NCBI GenBank assembly: GCA_905397405.1
Contig: CAJPVJ010000096.1
Coordinates: 1-38,955 of the forward strand
Reading direction: 5' to 3'
Length of the DNA stretch: 38,955 bases
Source: Oppiella nova
Taxonomy: Eukaryota > Arthropoda > Arachnida > Sarcoptiformes > Oppiidae
Part shown: piece after piece, positions 12,925 to 24,490 of the stretch
Layout: each line of letters opens with the position of its first letter
Numbering within the stretch: the first letter of the stretch is position 1
Notes under the pieces: generated by a model
The model's database searches: none
What the model was told of the DNA's origin: nothing
Seen by the model: the letters and a program-made list of their open reading frames with translations, nothing else
Made by a program: the position numbers and the translations under genes

Positions 12925-15900
12925 CTCTAATATATTTGTTATGAACTTATAAAATATTTTGTTATCCAATAATTTTAATAAAGGTTTGCGAAACAAGCTT
13001 TATTAACAAAATATGTTGGTTTCATGAAATATAGCAATTTTCAAAATATATGGAATTAAAATCACTTAACTCTATATGAATTTTATATATGAATTAATCA
13101 TTAAGTAATTAATAAATAATTTATATAATTTTATGACCAGATGCGGATTAAATTAATAATGATAATAAATAATAATAACTAGAAAATGTACAAAATTATG
13201 TTACAAGCACAGTTACAGTTATCATGTTCTCATTATGATAAAATGAAATTTGCACATTTAATAAAATGTTTACTAATTTCAATATAAGAAATACTATTTA
13301 TAGATATTCTCAGAAATGAATTTGCAATTATAGTGAAATATTGAATAGCAAGTTTGTTATTTGTGAACAGTATTTGCCATCTCCACCATTAATATAAACA
13401 TTTTGTTTCTCATATTTTCGGATTACAGTACATTCTTTGCTATTAGGTATAACACTAATCATAAGCATATTATTATTAATTGAATTTAAGATTCTTATGG
13501 TTAGAGAATATTCTCAAATGTATTCATTAGTGCACACAACGTATGAATCAATAATTACTAATATAATTAATTGAAATGTTTTCAGAATATTCATTACAAA
13601 CACCAGAATATTCTAATGCTTTTATAAAACTAATTAATTTCGTTTATCTCAAATTTGCCGATCAGATTAAAAGCAAAATATTTTTTGGTTTTTCAAAAAA
13701 AACATACTCTATATTGAAATTAATTAATGGCAATTACATACATCCAAACATATCAATTGTAATCAAACCTATAATATGCTCATTAATATAAATAAAAGGC
13801 TTAATTAGCAGAAAATCTTAAATGAAATCAAATTGAAAACCATTGAGTATATATCCTCGGTACCGGGTGTACACTGTATATGCCTGTTTGCGCTACTAAA
13901 TAAGTGCACAAAACATAAATAAAATATATAAAATAATTATTAGACATGAAAAATAAAAACTAAATGGAAAATAAATGGCTTTCTATTTGCAATTCTCGAA
14001 AGCGTTCCGAAAATAAAATATAACTTTGATTTTGATGTGAAGTCTTATGACATGTAAGTGCTCTCCCCGTATGTAATGGTCTACACGGCTCCCCAATGAA
14101 TTGTATAATGGAAAAAGTGCTTTCACATATACCAGGGTCTTGTTATCAACAGATTTCAAATTGAATTATTTCACAAATGGATTTTTTAATTTTTTGGCAA
14201 TTTAGTTTTACCATGTCACTTAATAGTTAGTCAAATATGTGATTTTATTTTTTTGTTGAAAAATAACTAAAGCTTAAAGAAATTTGTGCCGAAATTATGC
14301 ATAAGATTTGCTGTAATAACGGCAATAATTTTATGGTATAAAGTTATATTAGACTTTCAAGTGTAAAGTCTATAAATATCAGTATAATGTAATAGCTAAT
14401 TCATTTTTACAAAATATATGCACTTTTATTGCACATTAAAGTGTAGCTATTTTTGTAGAAATAATATTGGATTCACTTTAATATAAAATAATTTATTATC
14501 TCAATGGATGCACACATTTTAATATCAATTACGATAAAAGGGTTTCTAATGGCCATACAAACTGGACACTAGTCTTGCGATAATTAATTGTCATTTTTGA
14601 CAATTCATTAAAAATATACTGTTTTAAAAAGTATTTAGTTACAAAAGTTTGGCGATTATTAATTATAAGCAAAATGTTTGTGATAAAGCCATTATGAATA
14701 CAACATTACAAAAACAATACACCATATATGAGGCAATAGTCTTGTTATTATAAATAACTCGTGAAGGAGTTAATAATTTTACACAAGAATATTCTGTATA
14801 TATTCTGTGTATCACTGAGCAGTGACTTTCATAGGTAGCAAAATGAGATTTTCTAGGACTTTATAAAATATTAAATAAATAAATACTAGAAAATAATAAT
14901 ATTTGTCTACGAATACAATGTAAAACAAAACACTTGAGAATAATGTAACGCAGAAATAAAAATAACTAATAAATGAATAATAAAGTCAGTATTTATACCA
15001 AAAAAATAACACCATTGCGTTGAAAGGAGAGAAAAGTTGCTATAAATTATTCAAATGCTTTTTAAGCAAAATAAAAGTATTGATAAAAACAAAGAATAAA
15101 CATTAAAATGTCTGAAATTTAAGCAACGAATAAATTTGGCAATTTTTTTAAAAGTATAAATATCCTATTCTAGTCGTATATAACGTTATTCTCAAAGTAT
15201 TATATTAAAGGTTTTCTCTCGCTTTAAGGACACATTTGCACTTAAAATATATAAAAACATTATTTATATTACGAATAAAAAGAGGAATTTCTATTTTATT
15301 CGGAATATTCTGTTAATAAATATTCTGAAATATATTTAGTTTTTCACGCTTTTAATGATCCGATGAAAGAATATTTTCGACGACAGAATAAATGTGTTGA
15401 AAATGTTTACGAAAGCTATCGAAAGTTGCATAAAAACTAAGGATTTGTCGGTAAACTCATAAATATTTTGTCAAAGGTTTTGTCTAAAATATTTAGTGCC
15501 TTTCCATTGAACAATATATTGATAATTGATTTTCATACACAATAAAAAGTAAATATTTTTTACTTTTCTACATTTTCATTGAATAGTTTTGGTGCATAAA
15601 AGTGAAATAAAAGACATTTTTATTTGCCATTAATTCCTTGTGTATCATTCAATTCACGCAAATATTTTGATTTTAAATTAGAAAAGAGATAAAAAAAACT
15701 AAAACCTATTTTGTCTCGGTATTTATTTATACAGAAATATATAAAATAAATACAAAAATATTTGGCTCTTTTAAAAAGTGTATGTCAGAGAAAAGTATGT
15801 GTTTTCTTATCAACAAAAAATTTCTCTCGACTTTAAAACTCTTTTTTAAAATAAATATTTAACTCAAAAGTATTTATTGGTTAATGTTATAATCAAAACA

Positions 15901-16721
15901 AACATTTGAATTGAAAAGAGAAAATAAAATATATTTTTTTTATAAATAAAACTCTCAACAAAATTGTATATTATTTGTTTAAAAACTATGAATTCCTTTG
16001 AAATGTATTTGAATACAATTTGTTGTGAAAATTATTTCTTAGATGTCATGAAAATGCTTATGAATTTGTTTGACATCGTATTTAAATCATTGATTAAAAA
16101 ATGTAATATAAAAAATATATAAATACAAAATATAAATATAAAAAATATACACACACAAAATATTGACATCAATTTTGAAACTGTATAAACAGACAATTTT
16201 GCAATAATTATTTATTTATCAAATATGAAATATTTGACAATTTTGCCAGTGAAAACATAAAAGTGTATTTGAAATATAAATCAAAAGTCTATACAAATAT
16301 TTTATTTATAAAGGGCTAAATCAAAAACCCGATAAAATCTTGTAAAACCTTTCAATGAACAGTATTGAAAAATGAAAACATTTAAAATATAATAAATTTT
16401 TTAAATTAAAAACATATCGCGCTTTGAATGAAACATACTGTATGTAACATACATCACAAACAAAATTTATTAATAATAAAACACTTTTTATAGTAAATAA
16501 ACCTCAGGAATAAAAAAATCATCACTTTATAGCACATTGATATTTGTCAATATTTAGTCTCATATGTTGCTGCCTATTAATAATAAATAAACCACAATAT
16601 ACTACAATATACTGAGAATTCATTATAACATAGAGGTTAAGATACGGTAAAGAATAATTAGCTCACATTTATCGCTATAAATCGCATATAATTCATATAA
16701 AGATGTCTAAAATATACAAAC

Positions 16722-17139
16722 CTTGTACGAAGGGCACCAAATGACAGAGGGCTGTGCCGAACACCCATTCCTTATACGTCAACAGGTATAAGGGTGTGAA
16801 GGGGACGGCAAATAGGCACAGGAGTACGTCGGAAAGGGCCAGATTCGTGATGAACATATTGGTGACCGTATGCATCGTCGAGTTGCGGATCACCACATAG
16901 CATACCAGTGCGTTGCCAGCGATGCCCAACACAAATATGAGTATATATACACAATAGAAGAATACTTTCAACGATTTCATGGACGACAAGTACTCGTCGG
17001 ACGCCTCCAGTTCCCCATCAGTGATATTCTTCAACATCTCGAGACTGATGTTAGCGCTAATGTTATTGGCGTTCATGTACTCAATGAGTAGTCGCCGAAA
17101 GTCGCTGTTATGTGCAGTCGTTTCAAACAGTGGATCCAT
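16722..17139 (-). CDS. sNPF/NPY-Y2-like neuropeptide receptor, first coding exon
   Basis: The exon encodes the N-terminal 139 residues plus one base of a split Gly codon. The ATG at 17139 has a good context (A at -3, G at +4), and an in-frame TGA two codons upstream fixes the start. Residues 1-57 form an extracellular N-terminus without an evident signal peptide but with three sequons (N26-I-S, N30-I-S, N38-I-T). TM1 spans about 59-84 with the GN pair at G75-N76. TM2 includes the NLALSD motif (D104), followed by PFTPLY. ECL1 contains W125, and C132 is the expected TM3 disulfide cysteine, in CHLVPFVQ. The MHTVTNMFITNLALSD and FAVPFTPLY runs resemble short neuropeptide F receptors as I remember them; RYamide, NPF and NPY-Y2-like receptors are relatives. 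It should sit in the plasma membrane and signal through a G protein after binding an amidated peptide. The exon ends at the donor TACAAG|GTTTGT, and the protein continues in the exon at 107-1. Confidence 0.93.
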
Positions 17140-17522
17140 TTTTCACTGTGTTTTCGATAACCGTTTTAAATGATAAACAGATTCTTGCGATGAATTACTT
17201 AAGTTTTTGGCTATCAATCCATTTGACGAGTCATACGATTCTGTCGGTTGTGTTGATTGCAATTCAATCGCCGATATATTCTGTGCTTTTTGTGTCGATT
17301 TATATTTTAAGTCCAAAACAGTGTACTGTAATTGTATTTCTCTTATAGTTTTTGTTTTTGAACTGTAATTATAGTGGAAAGGGACGCCAAATAATAAATG
17401 AAATGTGAAGTTAAACAGTGGAGAGAGAGAGAGAGAGAGACCATTTGAAGTGAAATTTATTAGTTATATTACATTAGATTCTACGACAGAATAAATCTGG
17501 TGTTCATTAAATAAATAATTGT
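17140..17522 (-). other. Candidate 5'-UTR part of the receptor first coding exon
   Basis: This stretch lies between the start codon and a good splice acceptor: a 24-bp pyrimidine tract on the minus strand followed by TTCAG, ending at 17523. It contains a (GA)10 tract (17421-17440) and nearly all of one copy of the 87-bp repeat. Transcription is inferred from splice signals only; the start site could equally be closer to the ATG. Confidence 0.45.
17421..17440. repeat. (GA)10 microsatellite
   Basis: A 20-bp GA tract abutting the CCATTT end of the 87-bp repeat at 17441. Confidence 0.95.
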
Positions 17523-17527
17523 CTGAA
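17441..17527 (+). repeat. 87-bp dispersed repeat, copy 1
   Basis: The sequence starts CCATTTGAAGTGAAATTTAT and ends AATTGTCTGAA. Its exact reverse complement lies at 21962-22048. Both copies have a GA/CT tract on the CCATTT side; this copy also has a GA tract on the other side. It has no coding content. It could be a short mobile element or MITE fragment that recruits microsatellites; no target-site duplication is evident. Confidence 0.9.
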
Positions 17528-17678
17528 GAGAGAGAGAGAGAGAGAGAGAGCTGGAGTGGTAAAGGAGTAGGAATTCTAGAAGTTTTTAGTGTTAACTCTC
17601 GTATTTAATTTAACAGTAGGTATTGGGTATTGGTTTCAAAGCCATAGGTTTGGGTTTAGAAAAGGAAAAAATACTTAC
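17523..17678 (-). other. Candidate 156-bp 5'-UTR intron of the receptor gene
   Basis: On the minus strand, a near-consensus donor (GAATG|GTAAGTAT, intron starting at 17678) is followed 156 bp later by a long CT tract and TTCAG ending at 17523. The size suits a small arthropod intron. If real, it places an upstream non-coding exon ending at 17679 and links the gene to the G+C-rich block near 18.2-18.7 kb. It is supported by splice signals only. Confidence 0.5.
17527..17550. repeat. (AG)12 microsatellite
   Basis: A 24-bp AG tract. On the minus strand it reads (CT)n and would serve as the polypyrimidine tract of the candidate 5'-UTR acceptor. Confidence 0.95.
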
Positions 17679-17874
17679 CATTCGTTAAGACGTTGTATAC
17701 AAATAATTATTATTATTAAGTGACGCGAGAATAACACGAATAATGCATTTTGTCGTCTATTTTATATACTTTTTTCTGTTTCACTCTTATTCTTGTGATT
17801 CTCAACTAATTCTTGTTTATCACCAAAAGTTAATATACTTTTCGCTGCACTTTCGGAGTCGAAGTCTTTGAAAC

Positions 17875-17902
17875 TGTGTCGGTGTTTGTGAGGACCGACA
17901 CA
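17875..17902. repeat. Short G+C-containing hairpin
   Basis: TGTGTCGGT (17875-17883) and ACCGACACA (17894-17902) are exact reverse complements around a 10-bp loop. It lies in the candidate upstream non-coding exon of the receptor gene, so it could fold in the 5' leader if that exon is real. Confidence 0.6.
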
Positions 17903-18179
17903 ATTGGGAGAAACAGATCGTAATTACATTAAGTATAATAATACTAATGAGAAAATTGTGTCAAAAAGATATGAATATTTGTTTTTTCGCTTTTCTATCT
18001 CTTATTTCGGAGTCCTTTATATCGGGATTCAAACGCTGAATACAATACAAAAAAAGAAATACAACTTTTCTCACTCGAAAAACACGTTAAAAATGTTGTC
18101 AAAAACTTTTATGCAATGTCAGCTCTAAAACACATCTAAAACACGGTATATTAAAATCAATTTTCAAGTCAATATCTCA

Positions 18180-18660
18180 TGAATATACACACATCTGGTG
18201 CGTTCACTATCGCTATAAACCACCGGTGCTTATAAGCTCAGGGCGTTTGGAGTCCCCGAACGACACAAACAAATGTTGTGACAATTGTTTGCCAAAAGTG
18301 GAGATGAAATACACGACAGAAAAAAGTTTTTCTTTTCATAAACCACTGAACACTCGATTCATACGATCATAATATATAGACTTGTTTTTTGATGGCTCAG
18401 AGAGAGTGAGTGAAACCAGTGGTGAGGCTGTGATTGCGATACGATTCGTGCGATACTATGCCAGCGATTGAATGGTAGAGTCGGTGGAAAGGCTGCTCTC
18501 ACTCCTCATCTCCCGTTCCCATTGACTCGACTCTATCGCTGGTCCTATCAGTGATGCGCATCTCCATAGAGACATAACATCCATCCGATTCGCACCAACA
18601 CCACAGACCCAGACACTACCCGTCCGTACACTACAGGCGCTCAACAATTTAATGCACTTT
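18180..18660 (-). promoter_or_regulatory. CpG-rich block: candidate promoter / first non-coding exon of the receptor gene
   Basis: Positions 18421-18660 are about 50% G+C (my count: 122 of 240 bases) with around 15 CpGs, against roughly 20-25% G+C around it. The proximal part holds the palindrome CACCGGTG (18221-18228) next to GCTTATAAGC (18228-18237), which contains a TATA-like core. The block lies 1.0-1.5 kb upstream of the receptor ATG, where a promoter or first exon is expected. The minus-strand open frame at 18456-18647 is Ser- and Thr-rich, resembles nothing I know, and is probably incidental to the G+C content. The exact start site cannot be read from the sequence. Confidence 0.5.
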
Positions 18661-20986
18661 TTGAAGGATTTTTTGAAACTATGAAAAATCCTTTATTACA
18701 AAGTTGCTTATTATTATGTAATTTGAGCGTGGTCAGTCTATTCCTATACACAGGCAACAAATAATAAGTTAGTTTTTAATCCAAAAACTTAAGAAAACAT
18801 TTATTTATTTAGTTTTGTTTTGGTGTTAAACAATAACAAGTCATTCGCAAACACTTTATTAAATGTCATTTATTTTAATTATAGAGAAAGTTATAAATGA
18901 AAGTTTTGTTTTAAAATTTTTTGTTTTCCCATTTCGCCTACTTTTGTCTATTTTGAAGTAACTTTCGTGTAATATAACACCGTTTGTAATAAATTATATA
19001 ATCGACACAAAAAGGTTTTGAGGAAATCGCTATTTTATATTCATTAAAACGTTTTATTTTTTATTTCCTTTATTTTGTTTCACTTTTTATTTCTTACGAT
19101 AGTCTTCACGAAAAGATATATTCTGTTTGTAACTAAATTTCATTAAGAATTAAATCCAATTACAGTAACACTTATAGTAAATGCAATTTTCTTAAAGGTT
19201 AGACATTAACATGAATTGCACAAACATTTTACACTTTAATGTTTAATTGAATTATTTATAGGATTGCCAATAAAGTTGTCATTGCTCGTGTTTTTCACGC
19301 GATAATATTTATATGTATTTAATTATAATATTTATGCAATTAAAGAATTTCTAATAAATCAGTGTAACCATGATTTTATTATAACATATATTGTGCGGAA
19401 TTTATATAAAATTTTGACAGCACTTTGTTTATAAACAAAACTTGTGATATATGTGAGAAAGTATGTGTCAAAACACACATTCATGCCATTTGTTTGGCTA
19501 CTATTCAATAGAAACGATCTAATATTATACTATCAAATCCATGAATATATTTTGTGTCATATTTTAAATAAACACTTCAAAACGACAAGTGCTTCACCAA
19601 AATTATTCATTCATATTATTTTTGTTTTTGTGTTCATTTCTAGTTTACTGATCGATAAATGTCTTTCAATTGTGAGAATCTCTAGTGAATGTGATATGAA
19701 ACCCAATATTTGAGCAACATCATACTCAATTTAAATTGCAATCAAATTCTGTTATGTTATTTGAATTTCAATGTATAGTTATGTTAGCTATAAGTAGAAT
19801 AAGATTTTATATAAGATTTTATTGAGTGATATATTTGCAATAATACAAATTTACCAATGAAAAATACATTTAATTTATGCTATAAGATAAAATATTATCC
19901 TACTTTTAGTTTTCAATTACAATATTTATTAATTATATAAAAGCTAATTAAAAATGAAAAATATTTTTATTTTACAAAATCTAAAATAGCACTTAAACAA
20001 AAAATAAAAATATTTTGAAATCTTGAACTTCAAATACATATATTATGATTGTATAATAAAGAGATAATTTAATTAATTATATATATATTTATGAAGTATT
20101 TTCAGTAAATATTCCGACACTAATTCATAAAACTTGTACATAATATTAAACTAATGATTGACATAATAAACTTTGCCATATTATTATAGCACTCATTAAT
20201 TAAAATAATTGCCAATATATTTATATTTCGTAATGCATTTTCAGATTTTTATTATTCATTAGTTTACAGTATATAATAAAATATCTGGTTAAACAGATTC
20301 AATGATAATTTGTTATAGATTTCATCCAATGTTTTAATTTAAAGATTTAAAATTTATATTCTAACAAATATATTAAAATCAAATTTGTGAGTCAGTTTTC
20401 AAAAGTGATAATAATTTTTATTAATATATTTAAAATTCAAAAATTTTATTTTCAGCTAAAATATTTTAAATTAATATTCCAGATATAATATTATACAACA
20501 TTTCAATAATGCATTATTATTAAATATTCAATAATGTCATAATTTATCACATTATTCGCCTTTAAATATTGAAAATAGTTAATATTTTATCGGGTTATCA
20601 AGTGAACTACAACTAGCTTTCAGTGAACATGTATTCGTGTGATTAGATTGGATGTAATGATGCATTGCTTACAAGCCATTGATGTTCACTAAAAAGACAA
20701 GAATATTCTGGTAATACTTTTAATGTTTAAGTTTCCGAACAAATGATTAGATTCAAGAATTAAAGCTCAAGACATTAGATAAAGTAAAATGTGAAGAGAG
20801 ATTTAAGAGTTGATCTTATTTTTGAAAATCAATAAATTTATAATGAATTCTCGTCTACTTTTTTCTATAAAGATTTTTCGTAAGAATTTCGTCTTTTTTA
20901 TTATTTTAAAACTTTTATATACATTTCCAGAGGTTCTTATCTCAAAAGGAAAATCTTCGCTAGAATTGGATTTCTATAGAGAATTA

Positions 20987-20990
<4 letters not shown>
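18661..20990. other. A+T-rich non-coding stretch
   Basis: I see no gene, RNA or repeat element here. Open frames are short and A+T-biased. It presumably lies upstream of the receptor gene. Confidence 0.6.

Positions 20991-21026
<36 letters not shown>
20991..21026. repeat. (GA)18 microsatellite
   Basis: A 36-bp uninterrupted GA tract in intergenic DNA. Confidence 0.97.
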
Positions 21027-21028
<2 letters not shown>

Positions 21029-21861
21029 AATACTAAATAAGTGGCAAAAATCAGTGCAAAACGTTATATCGAAATATATATTTTTTTTTCACACAATTTT
21101 TGAATCACTCCTTTTGATTAAAAAATTCTCTTTTCATTCTCTCATTACATATCCAGTCGAGTGTTATAATGAAAATACAAAGAAGAGTAAAATATTTTTA
21201 ATTAATTTTTTTTGCTGCCGACGATGTCCTTAAAGACAGCCCAACAAAACGTGTTAAACATAAAAGTGGTTGAAAACTAAATTAAAATTATATTTATTTT
21301 AATGCCACTATAATAAGAGGTATATAAATCATTATATTAATAAATCAAGAATTCTCGGAATTTTTTAATGATTTTCTGTGATTGTATGTACTTTTGTAGA
21401 TATATGTGTTTTTTGTGAAAACATTTCAAAAACTGTATTTACATTTTTAATTGAATTTCTGAGGGATTTGTTTAGTGAACGGAATCCACTGAAAAAGCAA
21501 ACATTGAAAACAAATTTAATGATAAGAATATCTATATATTATATATTCGGTGACATTTCAAAAGCTTGTTTTGCAGATAAATTTTAATGAATCCCATATT
21601 TGGAGAGCACTGGTACTCTGGGTATGACGTGGATTCTGGCTTTTATATGCCATTCCCGTGTACTAAATGCTAAATATGACCGAAATATACTCGTTATTTA
21701 CAATATATTTATATTGAAAACTATTGGAGACCAGAATATCGCTATAAATATAGTGATAAATATAAATATATTTTTGGTGACAATCCGTTTATAGCTCGAC
21801 AACGAATTAGGCATTCATTTAATAAACGAATCAAAATCATGAACTCATTCTTGTTATGAGC

Positions 21862-21912
21862 CACTAATACATGGGATGAGTATTATATTGCAGTCGTGTT
21901 ATAGTATTAGTG
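21862..21912. repeat. Inverted repeat, 9-bp arms
   Basis: CACTAATAC (21862-21870) and GTATTAGTG (21904-21912) are exact reverse complements around a 33-bp loop, about 50 bp before copy 2 of the 87-bp repeat. The surrounding 300 bp is slightly richer in G+C but has no identifiable gene. Confidence 0.5.
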
Positions 21913-21961
21913 CCCTAAAGGCATACTAATCATGCAGTATAGGGAGTGTAGGGATAGTGTG

Positions 21962-22046
21962 TTCAGACAATTATTTATTTAATGAACACCAGATTTATTC
22001 TGTCGTAGAATCTAATGTAATATAACTAATAAATTTCACTTCAAAT

Positions 22047-22048
<2 letters not shown>
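21962..22048 (-). repeat. 87-bp dispersed repeat, copy 2 (inverted)
   Basis: This is the exact reverse complement of 17441-17527, 87 of 87 bases by eye. It continues directly into a (TC)18 tract, matching the GA tract that abuts copy 1, so the shared sequence extends to 107 bp. On its outer side (before 21962) it has unique sequence rather than a microsatellite. Confidence 0.9.

Positions 22049-22084
<36 letters not shown>
22049..22084. repeat. (TC)18 microsatellite
   Basis: A 36-bp uninterrupted tract abutting copy 2 of the 87-bp repeat. Confidence 0.97.
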
Positions 22085-22089
<5 letters not shown>

Positions 22090-22790
22090 CACACTTCTTC
22101 TTAGATAATAAAACATTTTTGTTAATAATTTGCCAAAAGTCGCAACGATTGACACATTTTTCTGAAATAGTTTATTGGTATTTGAAGTAAATTCTAGCGT
22201 AAAATGTAGTTATAAAAGTGTGAAAAATGTATTTCATATCATAAAGTGTTAGCTTGAGCTTATATTCCGTAGATCTGTACTAACAATATTAAAGTAATCT
22301 TATTTATACTTTGATACAATTTTGATGTATTAAATATAAAACTTTAAATTTAATTTTCGTTTTGCGAAATCCATAAACATGAATAAAATTGTAAGAAAAT
22401 GTTATTGAATTATTAAATAAAAGTATATCGCAAAAATTAGTTAATGTTTAATTTAATTTTTCATAAATGTTAAGTTATTAACGCATAACTTATTAACTAA
22501 TAAATTAATAAACTAATAAATTAGTTGCCATTAAAGTAATAAGATAAGTAAAATTATTAATTTGTATAATTAGTATTAGGCTAGATAGTGTGTTATGTAA
22601 ACACATGGTTGTATTATGTGTTCAAATTGATTGACTTTTAAGATTAAGACAAATGGGTGTCTATAAGAAAAACATAGGTTTTTGTAAAACATTGATAAGA
22701 CATATTATCCATTAATTTAATGTTTCACACATACCCTTATTGTATACATAAACACAAATTGCAACGAGTTTTAAGTCATTTACTCCGTAA

Positions 22791-22839
22791 TAATGCTTAC
22801 AAATCAAAATTGTTATTCATAACAATTTGTAGGCATTAA
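22791..22839. repeat. Imperfect inverted repeat
   Basis: TAATGCTTACAAAT...AATTGTTAT pairs with ATAACAATTTGTAGGCATTA across a 2-bp centre, with one mismatch and a 6-base bulge. It is a good hairpin former of unknown role. Confidence 0.6.
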
Positions 22840-23053
22840 TATAACAATAAATTTCTTGTTATTATAATAAAGCGAAAGCAAAAAGAAAAATAAACAAAAA
22901 TTTGGTTAAAATATATAAGAATTGTAACGAAATAACTTAATATATGGAGTAAAGTAAATGTTTCCGATAAGAAAGTAACAATTTCTCATTTTCATTGTGG
23001 ATTTACTTCATATGTTTTATATGAAAATTTCTGGCAAACAATTTGTTATGTTT

Positions 23054-23099
<46 letters not shown>
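23054..23099. repeat. Interrupted (GA)n microsatellite
   Basis: A 46-bp GA tract with GGG and GTG interruptions, suggesting an older, decaying tract. Confidence 0.95.
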
Positions 23100-24424
23100 T
23101 TTTATTATAATATTAACATTTTACTGCAACTATATATGTTTTGGTTATTACTTTGTTTTGTTTTGTTATTCCTATGAAATGAATGGATTTATTGGATTCT
23201 TATGTCATTTATTAACTGAGCCCTATGTTCAGTGATTTGCAATGGCACTGGTAGCCGGCAATTGTCGTCACAGACATACTCAACATTTCCTAACCTATTT
23301 TCATCAAATAAGATTCAATAATATATGAATGATAATAGAAATAAAATACAAAATATTGTAATAAAAGACACGGTTTTCAGCGAGAATTGCTGAAAATAAT
23401 CGATAAAATAAAACACAAATTCTTTATCTCTCTTATAACCCAATAATTATTTTTATGGTTTCGCGAACTAAAACAGCATAACATCCCTCGAGAAGCCCTT
23501 AAAACACCATTCATTTAATAACTTCAGGACATTATATATGTTGGGCATAAGCAGCAAAAAAACACAATTCATTACAACATAAATGGATTGAAAAATGCTT
23601 TATTTCTCTGATGTTTATATAAGTGCTTAAACGCCACTTACATATAAAACAGCAATTTATTGATAATTTTTGGCGAGAATTCTTGTCCAACCAATACATG
23701 TGAATGTAATGAAAATATTAGGAATTTGAAGACAATTTTTAATGGCAATATCAAGGTTTATGTGATGTAAGTTAAGTGTACTGCTAAATTATTTTTATTT
23801 TGTCTTGAATATTTTAAACACGTCAAATAACTAAAGAATGTAAAAATATTTGTTGTATTTGATATAATTATAGGTTATATTACCATAAATGTCAAATAGG
23901 TTCATGAATAATTTATTAATAATTTCTAAAATATTTATATAAATACAAACCGACTCCACAATCAGAAAATGTAATACACTTTTTTTATATACTGTACAAT
24001 GAATGTAATTTATATGAGTTATGAAACTAATAAATGAAAAATAAGTGTTATTTTATGCATACAGAATGTGCACTACATTTTTAAGAGCATATAACCGGAT
24101 ATTATAATACATTTTTCATAATAAGTGGACAGAATATTCAGTAAGAATTTTAAGCATTTCAATGACAACTAATGTCATGAATATTTGCAAACATTTGGAT
24201 CGTAAAGAATGTGAATTGAAATAACGCTTTCAATTGATTTATAACAACAAATAGAGAGCGAAAATAAAAACTAAATTTCTATTCATTTATCCTTCGGTTA
24301 GGAGTTTTGGTCTGAAAACCCATTGTAGCGAACGGTTCGCATCTCTAATGAAAATAACTTAAGTATAAAATAATATTATGTTTTGATTTTCGTTAACCGG
24401 TATTAATGTATTGGTTGGCAACGA

Positions 24425-24490
24425 ATGGAGGGGAATGGTATGGTATGGTATGGCATGGTATAGTATGGTAGGGTAGGGTATGGTATGGTG
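24425..24490 (+). repeat. (TATGG)n pentanucleotide array
   Basis: About a dozen degenerate TATGG units, with TAGGG and CATGG variants, make this the most G-rich simple repeat in the window. It directly abuts the G+C-richer segment that follows. The unit is not the arthropod telomere repeat TTAGG. Confidence 0.9.

Larger units (their letters stand above)
108..16721 (-). other. 16.6-kb phase-1 coding intron of the receptor gene
   Basis: The interval is bounded on the minus strand by a GTTTGT donor (16721-16716) and a TTTCAG acceptor (113-108). It splits a Gly codon after ...CHLVPFVQ, inside TM3. It is strongly A+T-rich, and I found no further receptor coding sequence in it. It holds three 127-bp direct repeats, the N-separated 1-kb duplication, (GA)/(CT) tracts at 3971, 5668, 6697, 8999 and 12885, and a hairpin at 11506-11558. 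At least about 1.4 kb of its apparent length is probably artefactual (one copy of the 1-kb duplication and three extra 128-bp units), so the true intron may be nearer 15.2 kb. Open frames in it are short, A+T-biased and show no recognisable protein motif. Confidence 0.85.
22085..24424. other. A+T-rich non-coding stretch with one hairpin and one GA tract
   Basis: No gene is recognisable. It contains an imperfect hairpin at 22791-22839 and an interrupted GA tract at 23054-23099. Confidence 0.6.

Noticed and set aside
16693-16721. Extension of the receptor exon by nine residues (GLYILDIFI) to a stop
   Set aside because: A donor at 16721 and an in-phase downstream exon that continues TM3 show that these residues are intron read-through.
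16772-17348. Other open frames overlapping the receptor exon on both strands
   Set aside because: They are shadow frames of a clearly conserved receptor coding sequence.
18456-18647. Minus-strand open frame of 63 codons in the CpG-rich block
   Set aside because: No recognisable motif. High G+C lowers stop frequency, so an open frame of this size is expected by chance.
20810-21040. 76-codon open frame ending in Arg-Glu repeats
   Set aside because: The C-terminal half is the translated GA tract; the rest is A+T-biased with no known motif.
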